Positions 9,775 to 18,512 of a stretch of 64,000 nt of DNA are shown in pieces. The stretch's first letter is position 1. Each line of letters opens with the position of its first letter. The notes under the pieces are model-generated. The model worked only from the letters and a program-made list of their open reading frames with translations. It did no database searches and had not been told where the DNA came from. The DNA is from Candidatus Marisimplicoccus framensis (GTDB taxonomy: Bacteria; Bacteroidota; Bacteroidia; Flavobacteriales; Flavobacteriaceae). The DNA is taken from positions 744,001-808,000 of the forward strand of contig CAJIZN010000001.1 of the NCBI GenBank assembly GCA_905182065.1. Direction: 5' to 3'. The translations under genes were made by a program, and so were the position numbers.

Positions 9775-10397
9775 TTGATACTTTTTCTAATATTTAACTC
9801 ATCTCTTAATTTTGCAGCGATTATATAATCCTCATTTTGGATACTTTTTTCAAGCATTTTTTTAATTTTATTTGTAGATATTTTTTTTAAATCTTTTGAT
9901 TTAGTTATATTTTCATCTGAGGTGTCAGTTTTATAAGTTTCAAAAAAACTATCATCAGTAAGTTTAATTTCCTCAGAATATCTTTCATCATCTTCAAATC
10001 CAGCTTCATCAAGAACTTTCTTATTAACAAATATTGGAGTACTAAATCTTAGAGATAATGCAATCGCATCAGAAGTTCTAGAATCTATTTTTATTATTTT
10101 GTTCTTCTTTTCACATACTATGTTTGAGAAAAAAACACCATCAATTAATTTATGTATTATCACATGATTAAGTTTTATGTTAAACTTATCTGCAAAACTT
10201 TTAAATAATTCATGTGTTAAAGGTCTAGTAGTCTTAATTTTTTTTTCTAGTGCTATTGCAATAGCCTGAGCTTCAAATCCTCCAATTACGATTGGTAGTT
10301 TTCTACTTCCATTTAGCTCATCTAAAATTAAAGCAAATGCTCCAGAAGTATTATCGCTGTATGATATTCCTTGAATTTTTAATTCTACCAATTCCAT
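9771..10397 (-). CDS. bifunctional nuclease family protein (DUF151) with C-terminal UVR motif
   Basis: DUF151/BFN-domain protein of 208 residues. The family is named for nuclease activity shown in a plant homologue; its bacterial role is unsettled. The domain spans about residues 1-135: [30 protein letters not shown] and [19 protein letters not shown] are its hallmarks. The tail, about residues 170-205, reads [22 protein letters not shown], a UvrB/UvrC-type UVR motif that usually mediates protein contacts. Translation could begin at a TTG at 10415. ATG at 10397 is preferred because homologues start MELVELKI-like. It leads the thyA-folA-fabD run and overlaps thyA by four bases. Confidence 0.88.
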   Translation of the reverse strand: MELVELKIQGISYSDNTSGAFALILDELNGSRKLPIVIGGFEAQAIAIALEKKIKTTRPLTHELFKSFADKFNIKLNHVIIHKLIDGVFFSNIVCEKKNKIIKIDSRTSDAIALSLRFSTPIFVNKKVLDEAGFEDDERYSEEIKLTDDSFFETYKTDTSDENITKSKDLKKISTNKIKKMLEKSIQNEDYIIAAKLRDELNIRKSIK

Positions 10398-10475
10398 GTA
10401 AAAATATAATTGCAAAATTAATTAAATAAAATTTAAATCTCATTAGAGCACTACAGGAAATATTTTTTTTATCAT

Positions 10476-10483
10476 TAAATTCG
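10476..10483 (+). promoter_or_regulatory. possible -7 box of pdhB
   Basis: A TAAATTCG stretch lies about 20 bases upstream of the pdhB start and differs from TAnnTTTG at one position. No clear -33 TTG is present, so this is tentative. Confidence 0.3.
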
Positions 10484-10499
10484 CTTAAAATTAATAACT

Positions 10500-11477
10500 A
10501 TGAAGACAGTCCAGTTTAGACAAGCAATTTGTGAAGCTATGTCAGAAGAAATGAGAAGAGATGAAACTATTTATCTTATGGGAGAGGAAGTAGCGGAATA
10601 TAATGGAGCCTACAAAGCTTCAAAGGGTATGTTGGATGAATTTGGAGAATTAAGAGTAATAGATACACCTATATCAGAAGCTGGTTTTTCAGGTGTTGGT
10701 GTAGGTTCAACAATGGTTGGAGCTAGGCCCATAATAGAATTTATGACTTTTAATTTTGCTTTAGTTGGAATAGATCAGATAATTAATAATGCTGCAAAAA
10801 TTAGACAAATGTCTGGTGGCCAATTTCCATGTCCAATTGTCTTTAGAGGACCAACTGCCTCTGCAGGTCAATTAGGCGCAACTCACTCTCAAGCTTTTGA
10901 AAGCTGGTTTGCTAACTGTCCAGGCTTAAAAGTAATAGTTCCATCTAATCCTTATGATGCTAAAGGTCTACTTAAGTCTGCAATAAGAGATGATGATCCA
11001 GTTATTTTTATGGAGTCTGAACAAATGTATGGAGACAAAGGTGAAATACCAGAAGGAGAATACACACTTCCCATTGGAGTTGCTGATATAAAAAGAAAAG
11101 GAAAAGATGTAACAATTGTATCATTTGGAAAAATTATTAAAGAGGCATATAAGGCAGCTGAAGTTCTCGAAAAAGAAGGTGTTGAATGTGAAATTATTGA
11201 CCTAAGAACTCTAAGGCCAATTGATTACGACACAGTAATTGAATCTGTGAAAAAGACAAATCGACTAGTAATTCTTGAGGAAGCTTGGCCTTTTGGAAAT
11301 ATATCTACAGATATTTCCCATAAAGTACAGAATGAAATATTCGATTATCTTGATGCACCCATTGAAAAAATAAATAATGCAGATACTCCGACACCGTATT
11401 CGCCAGTTTTACTTGAAGAATGGCTTCCAAATAGTGAAGAGGTAATTAAAGCAGTTAAGAAAGTGCTATACCTTTAA
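10500..11477 (+). CDS. pdhB: pyruvate dehydrogenase E1 component, beta subunit
   Basis: Beta subunit of the alpha2-beta2 E1 enzyme that decarboxylates pyruvate with thiamine diphosphate and feeds acetyl-CoA synthesis. It has 325 residues. Typical stretches are [31 protein letters not shown] (with the conserved Glu near the cofactor), [49 protein letters not shown] and the C-terminal [13 protein letters not shown]. The alpha subunit is not in this window, so the genes are split, as is common in flavobacteria. It converges on hppA with a four-base overlap of stop regions. Confidence 0.95.
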   Translation: MKTVQFRQAICEAMSEEMRRDETIYLMGEEVAEYNGAYKASKGMLDEFGELRVIDTPISEAGFSGVGVGSTMVGARPIIEFMTFNFALVGIDQIINNAAKIRQMSGGQFPCPIVFRGPTASAGQLGATHSQAFESWFANCPGLKVIVPSNPYDAKGLLKSAIRDDDPVIFMESEQMYGDKGEIPEGEYTLPIGVADIKRKGKDVTIVSFGKIIKEAYKAAEVLEKEGVECEIIDLRTLRPIDYDTVIESVKKTNRLVILEEAWPFGNISTDISHKVQNEIFDYLDAPIEKINNADTPTPYSPVLLEEWLPNSEEVIKAVKKVLYL

Positions 11478-13591
11478 AGTAGTGGAGCTATAACTAACGC
11501 AACTACAGCAATTAATTTAAGAAGAATATTAAGTGATGGTCCAGATGTATCTTTGAATGGATCACCAACTGTATCTCCGACAACTGCGGCTTTATGAGCA
11601 TCAGATCCTTTTCTACCTTGTTCTTCAATCATCTTTTTAGCATTATCCCATGCTCCTCCTGCATTTGATTGAAAAATTGCCATTAAGACTCCACATGAAG
11701 TAACACCTGCTAAAAGGCCACCTAACATTTCAGCACCTCCAGTAAAACCAATTATTACTGGTGCAGAAATTGCCATTACTCCAGGTAATACCATTTCCCT
11801 TAATGCAGCTTCAGTAGAAATTTCAACACATTTGCTATATTCAGCAACTCCATCTGCATCATTAAATATTTTTAAGTCTTCTTTTGTTGCTTTAGAAAGA
11901 TCCGAATCATATTTTCTCATGATTTCAAGAGCTGCCTTAAGCTCTGGAAGATCTCTAAATTGTCTTCTAACTTCTTCAATCATGCTCATTGCTGCTTTTC
12001 CAACTGCATTCATTGAAAGAGCGGAAAAAACAAAGGGTAACATTGCCCCTAGAAGTAATCCTGACATTACGATTGGTTTTGAAATATCTATTGATTCTAT
12101 TCCTGCTGTTTGCATAAATGCTGCAAATAGTGCTAATGCAGTTAAGGCTGCGGATGCAATTGCAAAACCCTTACCAATTGCAGCAGTTGTATTTCCTACA
12201 GCATCAAGTTTATCTGTTCTCTCTCTTACTACTGGATCTAAATCAGCCATTTCAGCAATACCTCCAGCGTTATCTGAAATTGGACCATATGCATCTACTG
12301 CTAATTGAATACCAGTATTAGCAAGCATTCCAACCGCAGCAATAGCAATACCGTATAATCCTGCAAAATGATGTGAAAGAAGAATTGCAGCACAGATAAA
12401 TATTATAGGCAATGCTGTTGAAATCATACCAACACCTAATCCTGCTATAATAGTAGTTGCTGCACCAGTTTCAGATTGTTTAACAATCGACAGAACAGGC
12501 TTTTTACCAGTTGCAGTATAATATTCAGTAACCTTTCCAACTAGAAGTCCAGCAACTAAACCACTTATAGTCGCAAGAAAAACTCCATTTGAAGTATATA
12601 CAATATCATTAAATACCCATGATTCAGGTAGTAAGTTTTGAATTAAAAAATATGTAACAACAACCATTAATCCTGCAGAAAGGAATTCCCCTGTATTAAG
12701 AGCTTTATGAGGATCGCCACCTTCTTTAACTCTAACAAAGAAAGTACCAATTATAGACATTATAATTCCAGAAGCAGCAATATAAAGTGGAAGTAATACA
12801 GCATTTATTTTAATTTCAGAAAATTCAGATAAACCAACATAAGCAGCACCTAAAACCATTGCACCTATTATTGAACCAACAAATGATTCAAATAAATCTG
12901 CACCCATTCCAGCTACATCACCTACATTGTCACCAACATTATCTGCAATTGTTGCGGGATTTAAAGGATGATCTTCAGGAATACCTGCTTCAACTTTACC
13001 AACAAGATCAGCTCCAACATCAGCAGCTTTAGTGTATATTCCACCACCAACTCTTGCAAATAACGCAATTGAAGATGCACCTAATGAAAATCCTGACAAC
13101 ACTTGAATTACAGTGTTTATGTCGGTAAACATAGGTTCATAAATAATAAATAAAGATCCAAGACCAAGAACACCTAAACCTACAACACCCATTCCCATTA
13201 CAGATCCTCCAGAAAAAGCAATTTCAAGTGCTTTTCCAATAGATTCTTGAGCAGCATTAGTTGTTCTAACATTAGCTTTAGTTGCAACCTGCATACCAAT
13301 AAAACCTGCTAATCCAGAACATAGTGCCCCTACAACAAATGATACTGCAACCAACCAACTACTTCCTTCATTTATTCCTTTAAATGCTAACAAAACAGCA
13401 GTTATTACAACAAAAATTGATAATATTTTATATTCAGCTTTCAAGAATGCCATAGCGCCATCTGCAATATTTTTTGCAATTTCTGCCATTTTAGCATTTC
13501 CAACTTCTTTTTTAGAAACCCATGAATTTTTTATAAAAACAAAAATTAAAGCAATAATTCCAGCTGTTGGGATAAGATATATGTAGTCCAT
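11474..13591 (-). CDS. hppA: membrane-bound ion-translocating pyrophosphatase
   Basis: Integral membrane pump of 705 residues that hydrolyses cytosolic pyrophosphate and exports Na+ and/or H+. About 16 transmembrane helices are expected. The substrate site [11 protein letters not shown] (191-201) is followed by the Asp-rich [15 protein letters not shown] and a C-terminal [10 protein letters not shown]. Position 470 in GNTTAA is Ala, the mark of the K+-dependent class (K+-independent enzymes carry Lys). The gate glutamate is at Glu235 in DLFESFVGS, the position linked to Na+ transport. A Na+-PPase or Na+,H+-PPase is therefore likely, fitting the Na+-NQR operon nearby. That assignment is an inference from family literature. 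Confidence 0.95.
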   Translation of the reverse strand: MDYIYLIPTAGIIALIFVFIKNSWVSKKEVGNAKMAEIAKNIADGAMAFLKAEYKILSIFVVITAVLLAFKGINEGSSWLVAVSFVVGALCSGLAGFIGMQVATKANVRTTNAAQESIGKALEIAFSGGSVMGMGVVGLGVLGLGSLFIIYEPMFTDINTVIQVLSGFSLGASSIALFARVGGGIYTKAADVGADLVGKVEAGIPEDHPLNPATIADNVGDNVGDVAGMGADLFESFVGSIIGAMVLGAAYVGLSEFSEIKINAVLLPLYIAASGIIMSIIGTFFVRVKEGGDPHKALNTGEFLSAGLMVVVTYFLIQNLLPESWVFNDIVYTSNGVFLATISGLVAGLLVGKVTEYYTATGKKPVLSIVKQSETGAATTIIAGLGVGMISTALPIIFICAAILLSHHFAGLYGIAIAAVGMLANTGIQLAVDAYGPISDNAGGIAEMADLDPVVRERTDKLDAVGNTTAAIGKGFAIASAALTALALFAAFMQTAGIESIDISKPIVMSGLLLGAMLPFVFSALSMNAVGKAAMSMIEEVRRQFRDLPELKAALEIMRKYDSDLSKATKEDLKIFNDADGVAEYSKCVEISTEAALREMVLPGVMAISAPVIIGFTGGAEMLGGLLAGVTSCGVLMAIFQSNAGGAWDNAKKMIEEQGRKGSDAHKAAVVGDTVGDPFKDTSGPSLNILLKLIAVVALVIAPLL

Positions 13592-13606
13592 TTGTTAAAT
13601 TTTTTT

Positions 13607-13639
13607 CAAATATAATACAATGATAAAAATGGTGGGCAA
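13607..13639 (-). promoter_or_regulatory. promoter of hppA
   Basis: On the minus strand a TTG at 13639-13637 is followed after 22 bases by the perfect -7 box TATATTTG (13614-13607). It lies 15 bases from the hppA ATG, so the 5' untranslated region is only about ten bases. Confidence 0.6.
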
Positions 13640-13659
13640 TAATATTGAGAAAGATGTAA

Positions 13660-14262
13660 CTAAAGTTCCTTTTTAATAAGTTCAAGGATTGTTTCGTAAT
13701 CAGATTTATTTTCTACAAAATCTAGATCATCTACATTTATTTTTAGAAGTTTACCACTGGTATAGTTGGAAATCCAAGCTTCATACCTTTCGTTTAGTCT
13801 ACTTAAATATTCAATACTAATTGTCTTTTCGTAATCTCTTCCGCGTTTGTGTATTTTATTAACTAGGCTTGGAATACTACTTTGGAGATATACTAAAAGA
13901 TCTGGAGGCTTAACTAAATTTAACATAGTATCAAATAAAGCTAAATAATTATCATAGTCCCTTTGAGTCATTAACCCCATTGCATTTAGATTAGGAGCAA
14001 AAATAAAAGCATCTTCATATATAGTTCTATCTTGAATTACATTTTCCTTTTTGTTGTCAATTGTAACTAATTGTTTGAAACGACTGTTTAAAAAATATAT
14101 TTGAAGATTAAATGACCATCTTTCCATATGATTATAGAAATCATCTAAATATGGGTTAGCAATAACATCTTCATAATATGGTTTATATTTTAAACTTTTA
14201 GAAAGTTGTTTTGTTAGGCTAGTTTTTCCAGCTCCAATATTTCCTGCAATTGCTATTCTCAT
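13660..14262 (-). CDS. deoxynucleoside kinase
   Basis: Salvage kinase phosphorylating deoxynucleosides, of the dNK/dGK-dCK fold, 200 residues, cytosolic. The P-loop GNIGAGKTS is at 7-15. YYEDVIANPYLDDFY carries the substrate-binding Glu of the family. QDRTIYEDAFIFA is the DRS-type motif with the catalytic/base-recognition Asp-Arg. RGRDYEKTISIEYLSRLNERYEAW is the lid region with arginines. Start ATG at 14262 directly precedes the P-loop, as in homologues. It diverges from the metK operon. Which deoxynucleoside is preferred cannot be told. Confidence 0.9.
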   Translation of the reverse strand: MRIAIAGNIGAGKTSLTKQLSKSLKYKPYYEDVIANPYLDDFYNHMERWSFNLQIYFLNSRFKQLVTIDNKKENVIQDRTIYEDAFIFAPNLNAMGLMTQRDYDNYLALFDTMLNLVKPPDLLVYLQSSIPSLVNKIHKRGRDYEKTISIEYLSRLNERYEAWISNYTSGKLLKINVDDLDFVENKSDYETILELIKKEL

Positions 14263-14312
14263 AATTTTTAGCCAAAATAGTAGGTTTTTTTAAAAGAAAA
14301 AAGAAGAATAAA

Positions 14313-14341
14313 TTGAAATAAGTTTTTTTTTTATACTTTTG
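14313..14341 (+). promoter_or_regulatory. promoter of the metK operon
   Basis: TTG at 14313-14315, an 18-base spacer and the perfect -7 box TACTTTTG at 14334-14341. The predicted +1, around 14347, falls right at the 5' edge of the riboswitch. The same octamer TACTTTTG serves the Phe/Tyr operon. Confidence 0.65.
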
Positions 14342-14349
14342 AGTCTAAC

Positions 14350-14400
14350 AGAGGAATGATTTGACTGATTGCAACCTCTAAAAAAAATTGCTAAAGCAGT
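14350..14400 (+). promoter_or_regulatory. SAM-II-type riboswitch upstream of metK
   Basis: The leader folds as a classical H-type pseudoknot. P1 pairs AGAGG (14350-14354) with CCTCT (14375-14379). The loop contains TGATTTGACTGATTGCAA, which matches the SAM-II loop pattern GATTTnAnnGnATTGCAA. An A/T-rich linker follows, then GCTAAAG. P2 pairs ACTG (14364-14367) with CAGT (14397-14400). SAM-II aptamers are known to bind S-adenosylmethionine and repress methionine genes in proteobacteria and some Bacteroidetes. The element ends about 48 bases before the metK ATG, and no terminator stem is visible between. Control is therefore probably at translation or through 5' accessibility. Confidence 0.82.
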
Positions 14401-14448
14401 ATTTCTTTTACTCGCAATCAATCTTATTATTTCTCACAAAACAATTTT

Positions 14449-15702
14449 ATGTCGTATTTGTTTACGTCCGAATCTGTTAGTGAAGGACATCCAGATAAAG
14501 TATCAGATCAAATTAGTGATGGTATACTAGATAATTTTTTAGCTTTTGATCCAAATAGTAAAGTTGCATGTGAAACTCTCGTTACTACAGGACAAGTAAT
14601 TTTATCAGGAGAAATATCAAGTTCTACTTATGTAGATGTCCAAGATATTGCTAGAAATGTAATAAAGGATATAGGTTATAACAATGATCAATATAAATTT
14701 TCTGGGGAATCTTGTGCTGTTATGTCATTACTTCATGAACAATCAGAAGATATTTTAAGAGGAGTAGAAAGAGATATAAAAGAAGAACAAGGGGCAGGGG
14801 ACCAAGGGATAATGTTTGGTTATGCTTGTAATGAAACTGATGATTCTATTCCATTAACTCTAGATATTGCTAATAGATTATTATTAGAACTTTCAAAACT
14901 TAGAAAATCTAAATCAATTTCATATTTAAGACCAGATTCTAAATCTCAAGTTACTGTAGAATACGATGAAAATGATAACCCTGTAAAGGTTGATACAATT
15001 GTAATTTCAACTCAACATGATGAATTTGATAGTGATGATAAGAAGATGTTAGATAAAATAAGAAAAGATATCATTGAGATCTTAATCCCAATTGTTAAGA
15101 ATTCATATTCTCAAAAAATACAAAAATTATTTAATGATGAAATTAAATATCATATTAATCCTACCGGTAAATTTGTTATCGGAGGTCCTCATGGTGATAC
15201 AGGTTTAACTGGGCGTAAAATAATTATAGATACATATGGTGGAAGAGGAGCTCATGGTGGTGGAGCTTTCAGTGGAAAAGATCCAAGTAAAGTTGATAGA
15301 AGTGCTGCATACGCTGCAAGACATATCTCAAAAAATTTAGTAAAAGCAGGAGTTTCTGACGAAATATTAATTCAAGTTGGATATGCAATAGGTATTGCAG
15401 AACCAGTATCTCTTAATATAAATACTTGTGGAAAGTCTAAGCTAACTATTTCAGATTCTAAACTATCTGAAATAGTTAATGAAATATTTGACCTAAGACC
15501 CCATTCTATAGAATCAAGATTTAAATTAAGAGATCCAATTTATCTTGAAACTGCAGCTTATGGTCACATGGGTAGAAAATCTAAAAAAGTAACCAAAACA
15601 TTTAATTCTAAATATTCTGGAGTAAAGAAAATTGATGTTGAACTTTTTCCTTGGGAAAAGTTAGAATACGTTAACCAATTAATTAAAACACTTAAAATAT
15701 GA
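14449..15702 (+). CDS. metK: S-adenosylmethionine synthetase
   Basis: Makes S-adenosylmethionine from methionine and ATP in the cytosol. It has 417 residues, usual for Bacteroidota. LFTSESVSEGHPDKVSDQISD begins the protein (ATP site). EQGAGDQGIMFGYA is the conserved loop, and GGPHGDTGLTGRKIIIDTYGG and GGGAFSGKDPSKVDRSAAYAAR are the P-loop-like signatures. The start ATG is at 14449, behind a SAM-II-like leader. SAM, its own product, should therefore repress the operon. The stop overlaps the metY start by four bases (ATGA). Confidence 0.98.
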   Translation: MSYLFTSESVSEGHPDKVSDQISDGILDNFLAFDPNSKVACETLVTTGQVILSGEISSSTYVDVQDIARNVIKDIGYNNDQYKFSGESCAVMSLLHEQSEDILRGVERDIKEEQGAGDQGIMFGYACNETDDSIPLTLDIANRLLLELSKLRKSKSISYLRPDSKSQVTVEYDENDNPVKVDTIVISTQHDEFDSDDKKMLDKIRKDIIEILIPIVKNSYSQKIQKLFNDEIKYHINPTGKFVIGGPHGDTGLTGRKIIIDTYGGRGAHGGGAFSGKDPSKVDRSAAYAARHISKNLVKAGVSDEILIQVGYAIGIAEPVSLNINTCGKSKLTISDSKLSEIVNEIFDLRPHSIESRFKLRDPIYLETAAYGHMGRKSKKVTKTFNSKYSGVKKIDVELFPWEKLEYVNQLIKTLKI

Positions 15703-16970
15703 ATCATAATGATCAAACACTAGCATTACATGCTGGACACAATACATCTGAAACTGGAGGAACAAGAGCAGTTCCTATATATCAAACAACATCATATGTT
15801 TTTGATAATACTGACCATGCAGCTAATCTATTTTCTTTAGCTGAACCTGGTTATATATATACAAGAATAAATAATCCAACAGCAGATATTCTTGAACAAA
15901 GATTAGCATCTTTAGAGGGAGGAATTGCTGCGGTTGCAACTTCATCTGGATCTGCTGCCTTAGCAACTACACTTTTGACTCTTTTAAAAACAGGAGATCA
16001 CATTGTTGCTTCAAATAGTTTATATGGAGGAACATTCAACTTACTTAATGTTACTTTACCCAGATATGGCATTACAACTACTTTTGTTGATCCTGATGAT
16101 ACAGAAAACTTTTCAAAAGCAATTAATAAGAATACTAGAGTTGTTTATATAGAGAGCGTTGGGAATCCTAAACTTGATGTTCTTGATATAGAATCTATTT
16201 CAAAAATTGCCAAAAAATCAAAACTTCCATTGATTGTTGATAATACTGTTGCTACTCCTTATCTCTTAAAACCAATTAAGTATGGAGCTGATATAGTTAT
16301 TCATTCTACAACAAAATATATCACTGGAAATGGGACTTCTATTGGAGGTGTAATAATTGATGCTGGAAACTTTGACTGGAGTAATGGACTATTTCATGAA
16401 TTTACCGAGCCATCTGCAGGATATCATGGATTAGTATATCATGAAGCACTTGGACCAGCTGCATTTATAGCAAAAGTTAGAATAGAGGGATTGAGGGATT
16501 TAGGAAGTGCTCCTAGTCCATTTAATTGTTTTCAAACAATTCAAGGTCTTGAAACTTTGTCAATAAGAATAAAAAAACACTCCGAGAATGCATTAAAAGT
16601 TGCTGAATGGCTTGAAAATCAGGACAAGGTAGAGTGGGTTAATTATCCAGGATTAAAATCCTCTAAATATCATAATCTATCAAATAAATATTTAAAAAAT
16701 GGACAGAGTGGGATTGTTACTTTTGGATTAAAAGGTGGCTTTGAATCTGCTAAAAAATTAACGGATAATACAAAGATATTTTCTTTATTGGCAAATTTTG
16801 GTGATTCAAAATCTTTAATTATTCATCCATCAAGCACTACTCATCAACAATTAAATGAAGAGCAGCAAAAGTCTACTGGTGTTACTTCAGATTTAGTAAG
16901 AATTAGTATTGGACTTGAAGACCCTAATGATTTAATTAATGATCTTAAAGACGCATTAAACTCTATATAA
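15699..16970 (+). CDS. metY: O-acetylhomoserine sulfhydrylase / aminocarboxypropyltransferase
   Basis: PLP enzyme condensing O-acetylhomoserine with sulfide (or methanethiol) to homocysteine or methionine. It has 423 residues. TLALHAGHNTSETGGTRAVPIYQTTSYVF is the family opening; YTRINNPTADILEQRLASLEGG and VDNTVATPYLLKP follow. IHSTTKYITGNGTSIGG carries the PLP-binding Lys. HPSSTTHQQLNEEQQKSTGV near the end is typical of O-acetylhomoserine rather than cystathionine enzymes. It is translationally coupled to metK and followed without a gap by the acetyltransferase that makes its substrate. Confidence 0.96.
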   Translation: MNHNDQTLALHAGHNTSETGGTRAVPIYQTTSYVFDNTDHAANLFSLAEPGYIYTRINNPTADILEQRLASLEGGIAAVATSSGSAALATTLLTLLKTGDHIVASNSLYGGTFNLLNVTLPRYGITTTFVDPDDTENFSKAINKNTRVVYIESVGNPKLDVLDIESISKIAKKSKLPLIVDNTVATPYLLKPIKYGADIVIHSTTKYITGNGTSIGGVIIDAGNFDWSNGLFHEFTEPSAGYHGLVYHEALGPAAFIAKVRIEGLRDLGSAPSPFNCFQTIQGLETLSIRIKKHSENALKVAEWLENQDKVEWVNYPGLKSSKYHNLSNKYLKNGQSGIVTFGLKGGFESAKKLTDNTKIFSLLANFGDSKSLIIHPSSTTHQQLNEEQQKSTGVTSDLVRISIGLEDPNDLINDLKDALNSI

Positions 16971-17933
16971 TTGGAAGAAGAGTTAAAATATATACTAATT
17001 CAAGATTTTGAAACTTTGGATGGATTAAAGGTTCTAAATATTAACTTAAGTTATCAGGTATTTGGAAAAAAATTAGGGACTGCTCCAGTTATTCTTATCA
17101 ATCATGCATTAACTGGAAATTCCCTTGTCACTGGAAAAAATGGCTGGTGGAGTGAAGTAATTGGTGAAGAAAAACCAATTGATACTAAAAAGTATTCAAT
17201 TTTATGTTTTAATATTCCAGGCAATGGATTCAATGAAAATAATTTCGATTATAATTTAGATCTTAATCTTGGTGATATAGCCTTATTATTTATTAAAGCC
17301 CTTGAAAAAATGAAACTCCCAAAGCTACATGCTATTGTTGGAGGTTCAATTGGTGGATGTTTAATTTGGGAGATGATAGCATTAAAAAATGATTTAGCAT
17401 CCTTAATAATTCCAGTTGCGTCTGATTGGAAAGCAAATGATTGGCTTCTAGCAAATACTTTCCTACAAGATAGAATTTTAAAAAACTCAAGAGATCCAGT
17501 AAGTGATGCTAGAATTCATGCAATGACTTTTTATAGGAATCCTAAATCCTTAAACACACGATTTAACAGAACAAAAAACCTAGATAAAAAAATGTATAAC
17601 GTTGAGTCATGGCTTAGTCATCATGGAGTAAAACTTCGTCAAAGGTTTAGTCTTGAATCATATATTTTTATGAATAGACTTTTGAGTTCTACTGATATTA
17701 CTCGTGATGGTCAGGCTTTTGAGAATAAGATTTCTAAAATTAAATCTTCAATTCATATCATATCTATAGACTCAGATATTTTCTTTTTACCTGAAGAAGA
17801 TCAAGAGACTTTTTTAATTGCTAGAAAAAATAATATTGATATTAAAAATCATATTATAAATTCTATTCATGGTCATGATGCTTTTTTGATCGAAACAAAA
17901 CAAATTTCAGATATCTTTACTAAAATATTTTAA
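16971..17933 (+). CDS. metX: homoserine O-acetyltransferase, short form
   Basis: Alpha/beta-hydrolase acyltransferase that makes O-acetylhomoserine for MetY. It has 320 residues, somewhat shorter than the common 350-380. Oxyanion-region INHALTGNS, nucleophile elbow VGGSIGGCLIWEM (catalytic Ser), SIDSDIFFLPEEDQE (Asp) and SIHGHDAFLIE (His) complete the triad in order. FYRNPKSLNTRFNR and LESYIFMNRLLSSTDITRDG are shared with MetX. The start is a TTG at 16971, immediately after the metY stop. No ATG fits before the conserved region. Acetyl rather than succinyl use is inferred from pairing with MetY. Confidence 0.9.
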   Translation: MEEELKYILIQDFETLDGLKVLNINLSYQVFGKKLGTAPVILINHALTGNSLVTGKNGWWSEVIGEEKPIDTKKYSILCFNIPGNGFNENNFDYNLDLNLGDIALLFIKALEKMKLPKLHAIVGGSIGGCLIWEMIALKNDLASLIIPVASDWKANDWLLANTFLQDRILKNSRDPVSDARIHAMTFYRNPKSLNTRFNRTKNLDKKMYNVESWLSHHGVKLRQRFSLESYIFMNRLLSSTDITRDGQAFENKISKIKSSIHIISIDSDIFFLPEEDQETFLIARKNNIDIKNHIINSIHGHDAFLIETKQISDIFTKIF

Positions 17934-17936
17934 ATT

Positions 17937-18365
17937 ATGGCAGTACACTTAGATAGGGTTAATGACAAATATTTATTTGAGTTAACTAATGAAAATGGAC
18001 ATCAAGTTTTTTTGGACAGAAAATATTCTCCTGATTATGATGTTAAAGGAGTAAGCCCAATGGAGCTTTTATTGATGGGTGTTGCAGGATGTAGCAGTAT
18101 AGATATTATATCTATTTTAGAAAAACAAAAATTGAATCCTATTTCTTATAAAATGGAAGTTGAGGGTGAAAGAGAGTCAACTCCTGGTGAACCATATAAA
18201 AAAATTCACGTAAGTCTTTATGTTGAAGGAGATATACCAGGCGAAAAGATAATACGTGCAGCAGCATTAAGTTTTGATAAGTATTGCTCGGTTTCAAAAA
18301 ATTTAGAGAAGTCCACTTCTATTGAACATTCTATTTATCTAAATGGTTCAATAATCAAAAAATAG
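17937..18365 (+). CDS. OsmC family protein
   Basis: OsmC/Ohr-fold protein of 142 residues, cytosolic. Family members reduce organic hydroperoxides with two cysteines or have unknown roles. LMGVAGCSSIDIISIL contains one conserved Cys on the central helix, and FDKYCSVSKNLEKSTSIEHSIYL contains the second. Both redox cysteines are present. DYDVKGVSPMELLLMGVAGC is the standard core. It follows metX by three bases and is probably the last gene of the metK operon, before a new promoter at 18375. A link to sulfur metabolism is possible but not shown. Confidence 0.88.
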   Translation: MAVHLDRVNDKYLFELTNENGHQVFLDRKYSPDYDVKGVSPMELLLMGVAGCSSIDIISILEKQKLNPISYKMEVEGERESTPGEPYKKIHVSLYVEGDIPGEKIIRAAALSFDKYCSVSKNLEKSTSIEHSIYLNGSIIKK

Positions 18366-18374
18366 ACTAAAAAC

Positions 18375-18405
18375 TTTGATTTTATCTGTACCTATTATAC
18401 TTTTG
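18375..18405 (+). promoter_or_regulatory. promoter of the Phe/Tyr biosynthesis operon
   Basis: TTTG at 18375-18378, a 19-base spacer and TACTTTTG at 18398-18405: an essentially perfect Bacteroidota promoter (TTTG-N19-TAnnTTTG). The expected +1 is about 18410-18412, one to three bases before the leader-peptide ATG at 18413. Confidence 0.75.
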
Positions 18406-18412
18406 ATGAATA

Positions 18413-18475
18413 ATGACAAATAATTTTAATTTTTTTTATAACTATTACTTCTTCTTAAATCAGAAGACAGGGTAA
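18413..18475 (+). CDS. Phe/Tyr-rich attenuator leader peptide
   Basis: A 20-codon reading frame, MTNNFNFFYNYYFFLNQKTG, then TAA. Eight of twenty residues are aromatic (Phe 5, 7, 8, 13, 14; Tyr 9, 11, 12), in front of an operon making exactly these two amino acids. The last Phe pair (18449-18454) lies on the 5' arm of the first leader hairpin, and the stop codon lies just behind region 2, as in trp- and phe-type attenuators. The promoter places transcription start almost on the ATG, so the message is probably leaderless. No homologous peptide can be recognised; the call rests on composition, position and RNA pairing. Confidence 0.85.
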   Translation: MTNNFNFFYNYYFFLNQKTG

Positions 18476-18512
18476 CTATGTTATAAAAAAAATAAAATAT
18501 ACTAGTCCTGTC
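18450..18512 (+). promoter_or_regulatory. attenuator: competing 1:2 and 2:3 hairpins
   Basis: Region 1 TCTTCT (18450-18455) pairs with AGAAGA (18462-18467), closing a six-base loop. Region 2 GACAGGGT (18466-18473) can instead pair with region 3 GTCCTGTC (18505-18512): six Watson-Crick pairs plus two G-U. Pairing 2:3 consumes the 5' arm of the terminator. A ribosome waiting at the Tyr or last Phe codons would cover region 1 and free region 2, allowing read-through. A ribosome reaching the stop would cover region 2 and allow termination. Confidence 0.8.

Noticed and set aside
11832-12308. Long open frame antisense to hppA (158 codons)
   Set aside because: It lies wholly inside the well-conserved hppA gene, has no family resemblance, and its composition follows from the Ala/Gly-rich hppA codons read in reverse.
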